A stretch of DNA of 64,000 nucleotides from Cytophagales bacterium. GTDB lineage: Bacteria; Bacteroidota; Bacteroidia; Cytophagales; Spirosomataceae. The notes beneath the pieces are model-generated. The model saw only the letters and a program-made list of their open reading frames with translations, was not told the DNA's origin and ran no database searches. Shown here in pieces: positions 43,777 to 53,179 of this stretch. The stretch is taken from assembly GCA_004292855.1 (NCBI GenBank), contig RDXN01000039.1, positions 1-64,000 of the forward strand. Reading direction: 5' to 3'. Both the position numbers and the translations under genes were made by a program. How positions within the stretch are numbered: the first letter of the stretch is position 1; each line of letters opens with the position of its first letter.

Positions 43777-43844
43777 TTTTCAATTACGATATAGACTATT
43801 GGCCCTATGACTAGTTTCGTCGATATTCGTCCGCTTCCAGATAT

Positions 43845-43884
43845 AGAAAAAGCGTTTATCCTTTTGAGGGTAAACGCTTTTTCT
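43845..43884 (-). terminator. Terminator after the TPR-protein gene
   Basis: AGAAAAAGCGTTTA (43845-43858) pairs perfectly with TAAACGCTTTTTCT (43871-43884) around a 12-base loop. It lies 22 bases beyond the stop of the minus-strand TPR gene. Confidence 0.75.
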
Positions 43885-43906
43885 ACTACCCCACCCAGGG
43901 GAGACC

Positions 43907-45310
43907 TTACGACTTCTTATACTGCTGAATGATTTTGTAAAGTGCCTTTTGCTTTTCGAGTTCGGGGAAAAACTCGAATAACTGCACGTGGGCGTCGTAG
44001 TCAATTGTGAGGGCCACTTCGAGTTGAAGCAGGGCCTCGCGGTACATGCCCCCGTGAATCAGATACACCGCCGACCGATAGTACAAATCGGCCTCTTCGG
44101 GTAGTACCTCAATACCCAGTTGAATAATATCGTTGGCCTTGTCGAAATTGCCCTGATCGAATGGAATCAGCGACCAAACCAAATACACATCGGGGTTGGC
44201 CGAGTCTACTTCGGCGGCTTTCTCGAACGCTTCGACGCTCGAAATCACATTGCCAATCTTATACTCGGTTTCGGCAAGGGCCAGATAGTACTCCGCGTTG
44301 TTATCGTTGAGCTTGATGGCTTTCTGGAAAAATGGCAATGACTCATACCACTTACCCGACTCGCTCAAACAAACGCCTATTCCGTACCAGGCCTCATCCC
44401 ACATGGCATCGAGCCGGACAGCCTCGCGATATTCTTTGATGGCTTCGGGCAGGCGGTCTTGTTTTTCGAGACTCGCGCCGAGATGGCAATACGTATCGGC
44501 GGTGGGTTCTTCGTACTTAAGAGTAGTCCGGTAACACTCCTCGGCCTTGTCGAACTGCCCCAAATTCATGAGCGTGTTGCCCAGGTTGAAGTGTGCCGAC
44601 GCAAAGTCTTCTTTAATTATGGTCGCATAATCGTAGGCTTCGGCGGCCTCCTCAAACTTAGCCAGTTTGCTGTAGGTAATGCCCAGGTTGTACCAGGCAT
44701 GATACGAGTACGGATCTTTGTCGATCAAGCCTTTGTAATAAGGAAGGCTGTCTTCTAACTCACCCGTCACATCGAAGCAAAACGATAGCTCATAAAGGGC
44801 GTTCTCGTTGTTCATGTTCAGAGCAATTGCCTTTTTGTATTGGCCGATGGCCTCAGGGTATTTGCCCCAGTTCTGGTAGCTCTGCCCGATTTGAAAATAA
44901 ATATCGTCTTTGTCGTCGGTGTTATCGAGCATGTCTTCGAGCACCTGCACCGACTCTTCGAATCGCCCGGCCATGTTCAGCACCGTACCCTGCATGTATT
45001 GCACATCGAGGTCACCGGGATTAAAAAGTCCCGCCCGGTCGAGCAGTTCGAGTGATTCATCGAAGCGGTTGAAGTTGGCCAGAATCTGAGCTTTATCGAG
45101 CATAAGTTCGAGCGCGTAGGGAAAGTTTTCAAGACCAGCTTCAGCCGCCTGATACGCTTTCTCCAGATTACCTTCACCCAAATAATGCTCAACAAACCGC
45201 TCATACACGTCGAGGTCGAAAAACTGACGTTCCTGCCGGACCAGCATCTGTTCAAAACGCTGTAGCGAATCGTTTATATCACCTTCTCGTTCTTCAAACT
45301 CTTGCTCCAT
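43907..45310 (-). CDS. Tetratricopeptide-repeat protein
   Basis: This 467-residue protein consists almost entirely of TPR units (about 11; for example AWYNLGITYSKLAKFEEAAEAYDYA and AHFNLGNTLMNLGQFDKAEECY). There is no signal peptide. It is a likely scaffold for protein contacts in the cytoplasm. It lies 120 bases downstream of the epimerase gene on the same strand. Confidence 0.88.
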   Translation of the reverse strand: MEQEFEEREGDINDSLQRFEQMLVRQERQFFDLDVYERFVEHYLGEGNLEKAYQAAEAGLENFPYALELMLDKAQILANFNRFDESLELLDRAGLFNPGDLDVQYMQGTVLNMAGRFEESVQVLEDMLDNTDDKDDIYFQIGQSYQNWGKYPEAIGQYKKAIALNMNNENALYELSFCFDVTGELEDSLPYYKGLIDKDPYSYHAWYNLGITYSKLAKFEEAAEAYDYATIIKEDFASAHFNLGNTLMNLGQFDKAEECYRTTLKYEEPTADTYCHLGASLEKQDRLPEAIKEYREAVRLDAMWDEAWYGIGVCLSESGKWYESLPFFQKAIKLNDNNAEYYLALAETEYKIGNVISSVEAFEKAAEVDSANPDVYLVWSLIPFDQGNFDKANDIIQLGIEVLPEEADLYYRSAVYLIHGGMYREALLQLEVALTIDYDAHVQLFEFFPELEKQKALYKIIQQYKKS

Positions 45311-45430
45311 GTTGAGTCCTCTAATGGGTTAACGAATCGGGATAGGGGCCGCACCACAGGTGCGAACTATCCAAAGCCGTAAGAAATATAGGCACAAAAA
45401 TGGAAATCGCAACCGATCATCCGCAAAAAA

Positions 45431-46450
45431 TTACAGCCCGACATACGCTTTTGCCGAACGCATAAGCGTCTCCGAAAGCGGTCGGTACTGTAAATCAATG
45501 GCCTGCGTGATGGCGCGTCCATCGTAGGCATAAAGCGAACTTGCTGAACGGGCCGTTTCGCGGGTAATAAGCGGTTCGCTACCCGTGATCCACGACCGAA
45601 CAGCCTCCACCGGCCAGGCCAAATGCGTGAGCCAACGGGGCATCTGCATTCGGGGCGGTCGCTTGTGCAGGGCAACCGCCATCTGTTCTAACAACTCTTT
45701 GTAGGGAATCGTGCCCCCGTTCAAAACGAAGCGTCCCTCGGGGATCGAATCGGCCTCCATGAGCCGGAAAAGGCTTTCTACTACGTCTACTACGTCGACA
45801 TAATTGACCAGGCCAACCGGATAAAACGGCTTTTCGTCGTACACATACTTGAACAAACGGGTGCTGCTACGGTTCCAGTCGCCCGCGCCCAATACAATGC
45901 TGGGGTTTACCATAACGGCCTGTAATCCCTCGGCCACACCCCGCCAAACTTCTAGCTCGGCCCGATACTTGCTCTTGGCATAGGCCGAGTTGTTGGGCGA
46001 ATCCTCCCATTTCTGGCTCTCATCGAGCCGAATTACCTCATTAGTACCCGTCTTGTTTTCGGGCCTGCCCAGAGCTGCCACCGAACTCACATAACCCAAT
46101 TTATGAATGCCTGCTTTCAAACACACATTCACCACATTAGCTGTCCCCTCCACGTTGATTTGGTCCATCTGTGCGTGGTCTTTCGGCGCAAACGACACCA
46201 CGGCAGCCGCGTGAACCACATCAATACCGCCCCGGATAGCTGCTTCCAGCGACGGAATATCCAAAATATCGCCCTCATACCAGGTAATTTGGTCGGCTAC
46301 GTCGGCCAGCAAACCCGCGTGCCCGTTGGTGCGGGTCAGAGCCTCCACCCGGTAGCCAGCCGCCAGATACCGCCGGGCGATGTGTGAACCGATAAAGCCG
46401 GTGGCTCCGGTGATGAAAACAGTTTTAGGGGGTTCCTTCAATAAATCCAT
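45431..46450 (-). CDS. NAD-dependent epimerase/dehydratase (dihydroflavonol-reductase-like)
   Basis: This 339-residue extended SDR has TGATGFIGSHIARRY as nucleotide loop and Y-A-K-S-K in SAYAKSKYRAE, with a Ser in YVSSVAAL. Members reduce carbonyls or modify sugars. Its start codon lies 26 bases inside the upstream TOPRIM-like gene, which implies translational coupling or an internal promoter. Confidence 0.88.
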   Translation of the reverse strand: MDLLKEPPKTVFITGATGFIGSHIARRYLAAGYRVEALTRTNGHAGLLADVADQITWYEGDILDIPSLEAAIRGGIDVVHAAAVVSFAPKDHAQMDQINVEGTANVVNVCLKAGIHKLGYVSSVAALGRPENKTGTNEVIRLDESQKWEDSPNNSAYAKSKYRAELEVWRGVAEGLQAVMVNPSIVLGAGDWNRSSTRLFKYVYDEKPFYPVGLVNYVDVVDVVESLFRLMEADSIPEGRFVLNGGTIPYKELLEQMAVALHKRPPRMQMPRWLTHLAWPVEAVRSWITGSEPLITRETARSASSLYAYDGRAITQAIDLQYRPLSETLMRSAKAYVGL

Positions 46451-46946
46451 GTAGCAAACTTTCGAGGGTTAGCAAGCCGGGAGCTTGATGTTGATACAGA
46501 TCGTTGAGCAATTGAAGGTAACTGGGGTCGGTTTCGATGGTGGGCGTTTTTAGTTGTAACCCAAATTTTTTTGGACTCGTATCAAAACCGTATTGACTGA
46601 CAGCCATTCCAACGGCTTCTGCATTCCACAACAAAAACGTTTCGACTGCCTTGTCAACTATTATAATGTACTGATCCTTAATAGGATGCTTTTTAAGAGT
46701 TAACCGTTCGTATTGAGAGACGGTCTCGAAAGTCCCGAAAAACCCTTTGCAATGGATGTTGAGTTTCTTGTCGTTATCTACAATGCCAATAAGCCGGTAA
46801 TCATCCGCTTTGGGAGAAAGCATAGATTTTGCCACCTCGGAACATCCTTTCTCGTGAATACTCAACAAAGGTTCAGGAATTATGAATCGGACTAATGCTG
46901 TATCTGCGTGGCATTCAGGCAGAAAAAAGGTTTGGTATCTAGGCAT
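46425..46946 (-). CDS. Small TOPRIM-like protein, partner of the AAA ATPase
   Basis: This 173-residue protein was not recognised by overall sequence. It shows a TOPRIM-like layout: Glu11-x-x-x-Asp15 after a beta strand (FFLPECHADTALV), then Asp57-x-Asp59 after a second strand (RLIGIVDNDKK), and later IIIVDKAVETFLL. TOPRIM domains of OLD, RloB and DUF4435 nucleases use the same Glu and DxD. The start at 46946 overlaps the ATPase stop by eight bases; an in-frame ATG at 46982 is inside the ATPase gene. The region is AT-rich. Inference: nuclease effector of a two-gene defence module. Confidence 0.62.
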   Translation of the reverse strand: MPRYQTFFLPECHADTALVRFIIPEPLLSIHEKGCSEVAKSMLSPKADDYRLIGIVDNDKKLNIHCKGFFGTFETVSQYERLTLKKHPIKDQYIIIVDKAVETFLLWNAEAVGMAVSQYGFDTSPKKFGLQLKTPTIETDPSYLQLLNDLYQHQAPGLLTLESLLHGFIEGTP

Positions 46947-47955
46947 TAGACTCGTAGCGACTGAGATTATAAAACAGATCAATGCTTAGATCCAGTGCTT
47001 CTTGTAATTCTTCTGCCGTTAACAATCGCACCTGAGTCTGGTAGTCTTTGTAGTAAGTTATATAGACTGAAAGGTCAGCATCATCTAGTTCTGCAATCAA
47101 TGTTTGGAGCAAATAAGGGCTATGCGTTGAAATGAAAAACTGATTCTGTTCGCTATATGCAATTCTATGCGCCAACGCCTTTGTGTAGGGCGGAAACGAA
47201 TGTACCTCCGGCTCTTCAAAAATGATGACCGAGTTTTTGTTTGATTCAATGGCGGCAATGTAAAACATATACCGCCGGAAGGTATCGGCTATAGAGAAAT
47301 AGGGGTACTGCCAGACCACACGCTCTTGCCTTTTTTGAAGGATAAACTCTTGCTTTTCGTCATATAAAACCAGCTCAAGGTTTTGGTCTTGGAAAAGCGT
47401 AGCAAACTCAGTCCACAATTCCTTGTTTCTCCTGATTACTGAATATAAATTCTGGCCATTAGGAGGAAGTAAGAAGTCTTGAAATATAGTAGAAAATATA
47501 GTGAGATTAGAAAAGTCATATTTTTTCGTGTGGCTAAAAGGCGTTTCGTCAATAGGAATAATATTAACTACCTCTCCTCTTTCAGATAATCTATATGTAC
47601 TACCAAGATGATTAATAGTGTAACCAAAGTGGTTAAAGCTATTTCCGATATTCGGTTTTTGATATAACTCTGTTAACCGATTATTAGAGTCAATACTTAT
47701 GGATTTACTTGGATCATTATCATAAAATAATTGAGTTAAATTCTCATATCTAATGTAACCTTCAAATATTCGCCCTTGCGAGTTGACTTCCCCCAACATC
47801 CCCAATCCCTCCAAAATATTCGACTTACCAACGTTGGGCTTGCCAATAAAGATATTCACCCGCTTGCAATCGAGCCGCAGGTCTTTGATCGACTTAAAAT
47901 TTTTGATTTCAACCCAGTTCAGGAAATTACTGGTATCGCTGTTTGTGTTGTCCAT
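46939..47955 (-). CDS. AAA-family (OLD/RloA-like) ATPase
   Basis: This 338-residue SMC/RecF-like ATPase has Walker A GKPNVGKS (38-45, Lys44), Walker B VIIFEEPEVH (Glu247-Glu250), FSIADTFRRY at the ABC-signature position and the ISTHSPYLL switch (276-282). There is no coiled coil or fused nuclease domain. Such ATPases serve as sensors in anti-phage systems with a separate TOPRIM partner. The ATG at 47955 follows an in-frame ATG at 47988. The gene is clearly AT-richer than metG and the epimerase, consistent with transfer. Confidence 0.85.
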   Translation of the reverse strand: MDNTNSDTSNFLNWVEIKNFKSIKDLRLDCKRVNIFIGKPNVGKSNILEGLGMLGEVNSQGRIFEGYIRYENLTQLFYDNDPSKSISIDSNNRLTELYQKPNIGNSFNHFGYTINHLGSTYRLSERGEVVNIIPIDETPFSHTKKYDFSNLTIFSTIFQDFLLPPNGQNLYSVIRRNKELWTEFATLFQDQNLELVLYDEKQEFILQKRQERVVWQYPYFSIADTFRRYMFYIAAIESNKNSVIIFEEPEVHSFPPYTKALAHRIAYSEQNQFFISTHSPYLLQTLIAELDDADLSVYITYYKDYQTQVRLLTAEELQEALDLSIDLFYNLSRYESNA

Positions 47956-48006
47956 AGCAATTAGGGCCTCTTGATGTAAACTTAACAACCATCGGACCTG
48001 AATTGC

Positions 48007-48014
48007 TAATTTTG
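48007..48014 (+). promoter_or_regulatory. Putative -7 box of the metG promoter
   Basis: TAATTTTG matches TAnnTTTG and lies 42 bases before metG in the 100-base region between the divergent ATPase and metG starts. A -33 TTTG is not obvious. Confidence 0.35.
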
Positions 48015-48055
48015 CAGAAATTAGTGGCAGACCCCTTGCCGCTCAATCTTGAAAA

Positions 48056-50122
48056 ATGATCGAAAATCCTCAGCGATATACCGTCACGGCGGCTCTCATC
48101 TACGCCAATGGCCCCATCCACATTGGGCACATTGCGGGTTGTTACCTCCCCGCCGACATTTACGTGCGCTACCTCCGGGCAACGGGTAAAGACGTGGCTT
48201 TTATCAGCGGCACCGACGAACACGGCGTACCCATCACCATTCGTGCTCAGAAAGAAGGCATTACGCCCCAACAAGTTGTCGATAAATACTACGGACAGAT
48301 CAAGCAGGCCTTTGCCGACTTCGGTATCTCGTTCGATGTCTACTCACGGACATCAAACAAGATTCACCACGAGACGTCGCAGGAGATTTTCCGGAATCTG
48401 TACGAGGGCGGCAACTTCACTGAAGAGGTCACCGAACAGTATTACGACGAAACGGCCAATCAGTTCTTGGCCGACCGCTACATTGTAGGCGTCTGTCCGG
48501 TGTGCGCCAACGAAAATGCGTACGGCGATCAGTGCGAACGTTGCGGCTCCACCCTCAGCCCTACCGAACTCCGCGAGCCACTGCGCTCGATGCTGTCGGG
48601 AGCGAAACCAGTGCTAAAGGCCACCAAAAACTGGTATTTGCCTCTCGACCGGATGCAGCCGCGTATTGAGGAATACGTAAACAGTCATCGGGAGTGGAAA
48701 ACCAACGTGTTCGGCCAATGCCAATCGTGGCTCAAAGAGGGTCTGCGCCCCCGTGCCATGACCCGCGATCTCGATTGGGGCATCTCGGTTCCCCTGCCCG
48801 ATACTGAAGGTAAAGTGCTCTACGTCTGGTTCGATGCGCCCATCGGCTACATCTCCATGACCAAAGAGTGGGCCGCCGAGCAGGGTCGGAACTGGGAATT
48901 GTACTGGCGCGATAAAAACACCAAACTGGTGCATTTCATTGGCAAGGACAACATCGTGTTCCACTGCATTATTTTCCCGGCAATGCTCATGCACGATAGC
49001 ACGGGCTACATTTTGCCCGACAACGTGCCTGCCAACGAGTTCATGAACCTCGAAGGCGACAAAATCAGCACGTCGCGCAATTGGGCCGTTTGGTTGCACG
49101 AGTATCTGGACGAGATGCCCAACAAGCAGGACGTTTTGCGTTATGTGCTGGCGGCCAACGCCCCCGAAACAAAAGACTCGGAGTTTACCTGGAAAGATTA
49201 CCAAACCCGCAACAATGCTGAGTTAGTGGGCATATTCGGCAACTTCGTAAACCGGGCATTTGTACTGACCCAAAAGTTTTGCGAAAACCGCGTTCCCGCC
49301 CTTTGCGAACCCACCGACTACGACCGCGAGGTGCTTAACGAACTCGCCCAGTTTCCTGACCGGATCGGGCAGTCAATTGCGGCTTACCGGTTCCGCGAGG
49401 GCCTCATGCACCTGATGGACCTGGCCCGGTTAGGTAACAAATACCTAGCCGAAACCGAACCCTGGAAGGTCGTCAAAACGGACCCGACTCGGGCCAACAG
49501 CATTTTGCACATTGCCTTGCAAATCACGGCTAACCTAAGTGTATTGTGCGAGCCTTTTCTACCGTTTACGGCCCAGAATCTCCGGCATCAGCTCAATGCT
49601 GAAGCCCTTGATAAAGACAACCTTACCTGGCTCAACGCGGGAAAATCGGACCTCCTCACCGAAGGTCACGCACTGGGTCAAAGCAGCCTGCTGTTTGAGA
49701 AGCTGGAAGATGAGGTGATTAACAAACAGATTCAAAAATTACACGATTCAAAACGCATGAACGAGCTAGCCACCAAAACGCCCCCCGAACCTAAAGGTGA
49801 GATCACCTACGACGATTTTGCGAAGATGGATATCCGTATCGGCACGATTACCGAAGCCGAACGAGTTGCCAAGAGCGATAAATTGCTCAAGCTTCGCGTA
49901 GACGACGGTATGGGTGGTCGGCAAATTCTGAGTGGTATCGCCAAGCACTTCACCCCCGAAGAGTTGATTGGCAAACAGGTGACGTTTCTTGCAAATTTAG
50001 CCCCCCGCAAAATGATGGGCTTAGAATCGCAGGGGATGGTTCTGATGGCCGAAGACCGCGATGGTAGTCTGGCTCTGTTGCCTCCTCACAAACCCGTTTG
50101 GAACGGTGGTAGTGTGAGCTAA
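48056..50122 (+). CDS. metG: Methionyl-tRNA synthetase
   Basis: This 688-residue class I synthetase has the HIGH motif at 22-25 (GPIHIGH), the zinc-knuckle Cys147, Cys150, Cys160 and Cys163, and the KMSKS counterpart KISTS at 336-340. The anticodon-binding helical domain follows, and the C-terminal ~105 residues ([19 protein letters not shown]) are the dimerising tRNA-binding OB-fold. It is the MetG1 type, normal for the phylum. Confidence 0.97.
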   Translation: MIENPQRYTVTAALIYANGPIHIGHIAGCYLPADIYVRYLRATGKDVAFISGTDEHGVPITIRAQKEGITPQQVVDKYYGQIKQAFADFGISFDVYSRTSNKIHHETSQEIFRNLYEGGNFTEEVTEQYYDETANQFLADRYIVGVCPVCANENAYGDQCERCGSTLSPTELREPLRSMLSGAKPVLKATKNWYLPLDRMQPRIEEYVNSHREWKTNVFGQCQSWLKEGLRPRAMTRDLDWGISVPLPDTEGKVLYVWFDAPIGYISMTKEWAAEQGRNWELYWRDKNTKLVHFIGKDNIVFHCIIFPAMLMHDSTGYILPDNVPANEFMNLEGDKISTSRNWAVWLHEYLDEMPNKQDVLRYVLAANAPETKDSEFTWKDYQTRNNAELVGIFGNFVNRAFVLTQKFCENRVPALCEPTDYDREVLNELAQFPDRIGQSIAAYRFREGLMHLMDLARLGNKYLAETEPWKVVKTDPTRANSILHIALQITANLSVLCEPFLPFTAQNLRHQLNAEALDKDNLTWLNAGKSDLLTEGHALGQSSLLFEKLEDEVINKQIQKLHDSKRMNELATKTPPEPKGEITYDDFAKMDIRIGTITEAERVAKSDKLLKLRVDDGMGGRQILSGIAKHFTPEELIGKQVTFLANLAPRKMMGLESQGMVLMAEDRDGSLALLPPHKPVWNGGSVS

Positions 50123-50147
50123 CACGCTTGCCAGCAGAACTAATCCC

Positions 50148-50180
50148 AAATGCCCATAGGCTTTAGTCTGTGGGCATTTT
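50148..50180 (+). terminator. Terminator after metG
   Basis: AAATGCCCA (50148-50156) pairs with TGGGCATTT (50171-50179), extended by two inner pairs, and ends in T. It lies 26 bases after the metG stop. Confidence 0.7.
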
Positions 50181-50430
50181 CGTGTTTTACACCTTAAGGA
50201 TGAACGCACGTATACGTTTGTATTGCAGTGAAAAGTTGGTTAACTGAAGTGTTCTTTTATTTATTTTAGTATATTTTTGGCAAAAACAATGCTGTTCAGT
50301 ATGATTAAAACCATATGAAGGCAATCTCAACGATGAATTGTTAATATTTTATGTGTAGCGACAGTTACCCGATAGGTGCGACAAAGTCTAAACAGGGAAG
50401 ATCTAACCCATCTCTTAAAACATAAACAAG
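50181..50430 (+). promoter_or_regulatory. AT-rich intergenic region with putative promoter of the exopolysaccharide cluster
   Basis: The 308-base gap after metG (50123-50430) holds the metG terminator and then about 250 AT-rich bases without a plausible gene. TATTTTTG at 50272-50279 fits the -7 consensus TAnnTTTG and would leave a 5' leader of about 145 bases. No strong hairpin or repeat was seen in the leader. Confidence 0.4.
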
Positions 50431-50940
50431 ATGAACTCAAAGTTTCACTTGCTCATAGTGGATGAAAATCCCTATGTCGCTGGCATTCTTGTGCAAACAC
50501 TGCGGAATGACTTTGACATTACAGTGGCAAACAGCGGTCAGGATGCAGCCCGTATGCTCATACAGGGCCACCATTTCGACTGTGTGCTCACCGAACTCAA
50601 TCTTCCGTTTTTCAGCGGACTTGACCTCACTAAGCTCATTCGCATGAGCAAACTGCTGGCCAAAACTCCTGTTGTAGTGCTTTCTAATGCCACTGACAGC
50701 GACACCCGCATCGAGTGTTTGGAGCAGGGCGTCGATGGATACATCGCTAAACCGTTTAACCCGCTCGAGGTTAAAGCCAAATTGCATGCCCTGTTGCGTC
50801 GGGTAGCTCCCGTTGCCGGGCCGGTTGAGCAACGCATTGTTGCTGAACGGCTGAACGTAAAGGAGAAACCTGTATGGCAACAAAAATCACGCATTTTGTC
50901 GATGTTATTCAGAGGTTATACTGTTTCTCAGAGTGCGTAA
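50431..50940 (+). CDS. Receiver-domain protein with Glu at the phospho-acceptor site
   Basis: This 169-residue protein is a receiver domain (about 5-125) with a short basic C-terminal tail. The acidic pair is Asp11-Glu12, and the conserved Lys107 is in YIAKPF. The phospho-acceptor position reads CVLTELNLPFFSG, so Glu55 replaces Asp. Such a change often mimics the phosphorylated state. It heads the polysaccharide cluster and ends 132 bases before the sugar transferase. Role inferred: constitutive or phosphorylation-independent regulator of the cluster. Confidence 0.82.
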   Translation: MNSKFHLLIVDENPYVAGILVQTLRNDFDITVANSGQDAARMLIQGHHFDCVLTELNLPFFSGLDLTKLIRMSKLLAKTPVVVLSNATDSDTRIECLEQGVDGYIAKPFNPLEVKAKLHALLRRVAPVAGPVEQRIVAERLNVKEKPVWQQKSRILSMLFRGYTVSQSA

Positions 50941-51072
50941 GTCTTAAACTGCTTTTTAATCTCTCTTTGAGATCGCTACTCATGTATGAAACGAATACTG
51001 AATACTACTGCAAAATTTATGCCGAAATTCTCCAAATCGTTTCATTTGCTCCACAATATAGTTTGATCGTTC

Positions 51073-52263
51073 GTGAAAGGATCTGACGCACACTACCTGC
51101 TATTGGTAGACGACGACGATGAGCGAGTTCAACGACTGAATGCCTACCTGGGCAATCGGTATGAGATCGTACGATTCCGAAACGTGAAAAGTGCTGAGGA
51201 GTGGTTTGAGAATTGTATGCCTACCAGTGTTATCACTGTTGATTCGACAAACACGAAAGATTTAATCAAATTGGTACGAGGCAATGCTTTTTATCAATTT
51301 ACGCCCATTTTACTGGCACAGCCTGCCGGAACCTCTGACAAACACGCCCTTCCTTATGTTGGTATTGCGGATGTGGTCGATGTAAACGAAACTGCTCACA
51401 CCCTTCAATCAAAAATTCGCTACTACATGGACGTTAGCACCCACCTTCAGTTGGCCCACAGGCACGCTGAAACTCTAGAGCAATATAAATTTCGATTACC
51501 CTGGTGGAAGCGGGGGATCGATATGTTGGTGGCGTTCACGGCTTTACTGATCTTATCGCCCGTGTTACTAGTGGTAGCGGCTTTGATTGTCTTGGATTCA
51601 AAAGGGCCAATTTTTTATCGCTCCTATCGGGCAGGTACTAACTTTCACGTTTTTGGCATGCTGAAATTCAGAACCATGAAGGTAAAAGCTGACCAACAGT
51701 TGAAAGATTTGGCCTCTAGCAATATTTATGCCAAAAATAAAATATCTTCATCTGAAAAGGAGTCGTTAATGCAGATTTCATCCTTTCTGTGTTCGGCCTG
51801 CCGCGAAAAAGGGGTGGCGTGCCAACGGTTGTTGATCGATCAGCATCAGCCCATTTGCGAAAAACTCTACCTACGCGAAAACGAGGAAGCGGCTAAATTC
51901 ATGAAATTTCGGAACGACCCGCGCATTACCCGGCTCGGCAAGTTTTTGCGTAACAGCAGTATAGATGAATTACCCCAACTGGTGAATATTCTGGTGGGTG
52001 ATATGTCGCTGGTAGGGAACCGCCCGCTGCCGTTGTATGAAGCAGAAAAACTGACCACTAACGATTCGGCAGAGCGATTTGCGGGACCGGCTGGCCTTAC
52101 GGGCCTATGGCAGATTAAGAAACGGGCCAAAGGGCAAGGGCCGATGTCGGACCGGGAACGAACTGATCTGGACATTGAGTATGCACGGACGTTCTCGTTC
52201 AAAACAGACTTATATATCATCTGGCGAACCTTTTTCAGCTTATGGCAGAAGGAGAACGTATAG
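51073..52263 (+). CDS. Receiver-like domain fused to polyprenyl-phosphate sugar-1-phosphate transferase
   Basis: This 396-residue protein has an N-terminal receiver-like domain (1-120: LLLVDDDDER, Asp57 in VITVDSTN) that lacks the usual Thr/Ser and Lys (LLAQ, VVDVNE). A membrane helix follows (about 145-170), then the bacterial sugar transferase domain (GPIFYRSYRAG, MLKFRTMK, RNSSIDELPQLVNILVGDMSLVGNRPLP). A Cys-containing insert (CSACREKGVACQ...CEKL) splits the domain. It should load the first sugar phosphate on the lipid carrier. The start is GTG at 51073; no ATG fits. It overlaps the next gene by 22 bases. Confidence 0.87.
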   Translation: MKGSDAHYLLLVDDDDERVQRLNAYLGNRYEIVRFRNVKSAEEWFENCMPTSVITVDSTNTKDLIKLVRGNAFYQFTPILLAQPAGTSDKHALPYVGIADVVDVNETAHTLQSKIRYYMDVSTHLQLAHRHAETLEQYKFRLPWWKRGIDMLVAFTALLILSPVLLVVAALIVLDSKGPIFYRSYRAGTNFHVFGMLKFRTMKVKADQQLKDLASSNIYAKNKISSSEKESLMQISSFLCSACREKGVACQRLLIDQHQPICEKLYLRENEEAAKFMKFRNDPRITRLGKFLRNSSIDELPQLVNILVGDMSLVGNRPLPLYEAEKLTTNDSAERFAGPAGLTGLWQIKKRAKGQGPMSDRERTDLDIEYARTFSFKTDLYIIWRTFFSLWQKENV

Positions 52264-53168
52264 CCGCCCCCGCCTATCCGCTCATTTCGATTGTTACTAT
52301 CAACTACAATCAGGCGGAGGTTACCCGACAGTTTCTGGACTCGTCGCACGCACTGACATATCCAAACTACGAGATCATTGTTGTTGACAATGCCTCGATT
52401 CCATCGCTGAAAAGTCAAATTGATCTGGACAGGTATTTGCACGTTCGGCTTGTGCGCAGTGAAGAAAATCTGGGCTTCACGGGCGGAAATAATTTGGGTA
52501 TGCAACAAGCTAAGGGCGAGTACTATTTTATTGTCAACAACGATACCGAGCTAACGCCCAATTTGCTCGACGAACTGCTTAAGCCGTTTGGGCATAGTGA
52601 TCAGGTTGGGGTGGTGTGCCCCAAAATTCGCTACTTCAACGCCCCCAATATGATTCAATATGCCGGATACAACCCGATGAATATGTTAACGGGTACCGCG
52701 CACGTGATTGGCTATAACCAACCCGACACAGGGCAATTTGATAAGCCGGGCTTCACAAACTTTGCGCACGGGTGTGCCATGCTGGTGAGTCGACGGGTGG
52801 TTGAGCGCGTCGGGCGATTTGCCGAACGCTTCTTTTTGTATTACGAAGAACTCGACTGGTCGCAACGGATTAAAGATGCCCATTTTCAGATTTATTATCA
52901 GCCTTCGGCCACTATTCTGCACAAAGAATCGGTGTCGGTAGGCTGGCGGAGCACGTTGCAGACCTACTATATGACCCGGAACCGGATTTTGTATATGCGT
53001 CGGCATTGCACACCGGCACAACGGTTGTTGTTCTATGGTTTCTTTGCGGGGGCGGTTGCCCCCAAACATTTGCTCGGCTATGTTCTGACGGGACAACTGG
53101 CCCACGCGAAAGCGTTTGTACGCGGCATTTGGTGGAATCTGACCACGGCGAGCGCATCGCCGGTATAA
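52242..53168 (+). CDS. Glycosyltransferase family 2 (rhamnosyltransferase-like)
   Basis: This 308-residue GT-A enzyme has SIVTINYNQAEVTRQFL, IIVVDNAS, ENLGFTGGNNLGM and the metal-binding NNDTEL. The C-terminal basic region may contact the membrane. It overlaps the sugar transferase gene by 22 bases and sits 11 bases before the next glycosyltransferase. It probably adds a sugar to the lipid-linked repeat unit. Confidence 0.88.
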   Translation: MAEGERIAAPAYPLISIVTINYNQAEVTRQFLDSSHALTYPNYEIIVVDNASIPSLKSQIDLDRYLHVRLVRSEENLGFTGGNNLGMQQAKGEYYFIVNNDTELTPNLLDELLKPFGHSDQVGVVCPKIRYFNAPNMIQYAGYNPMNMLTGTAHVIGYNQPDTGQFDKPGFTNFAHGCAMLVSRRVVERVGRFAERFFLYYEELDWSQRIKDAHFQIYYQPSATILHKESVSVGWRSTLQTYYMTRNRILYMRRHCTPAQRLLFYGFFAGAVAPKHLLGYVLTGQLAHAKAFVRGIWWNLTTASASPV

Positions 53169-53179
53169 TTTTTTCTTTG

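Noticed and set aside
43648-43800. TPP riboswitch upstream of the TonB receptor, considered because an NMT1-like gene is downstream
   Set aside because: The conserved CTGAGA and the ACC-TGATCTGG core were not found on the minus strand; only an unrelated hairpin is present.
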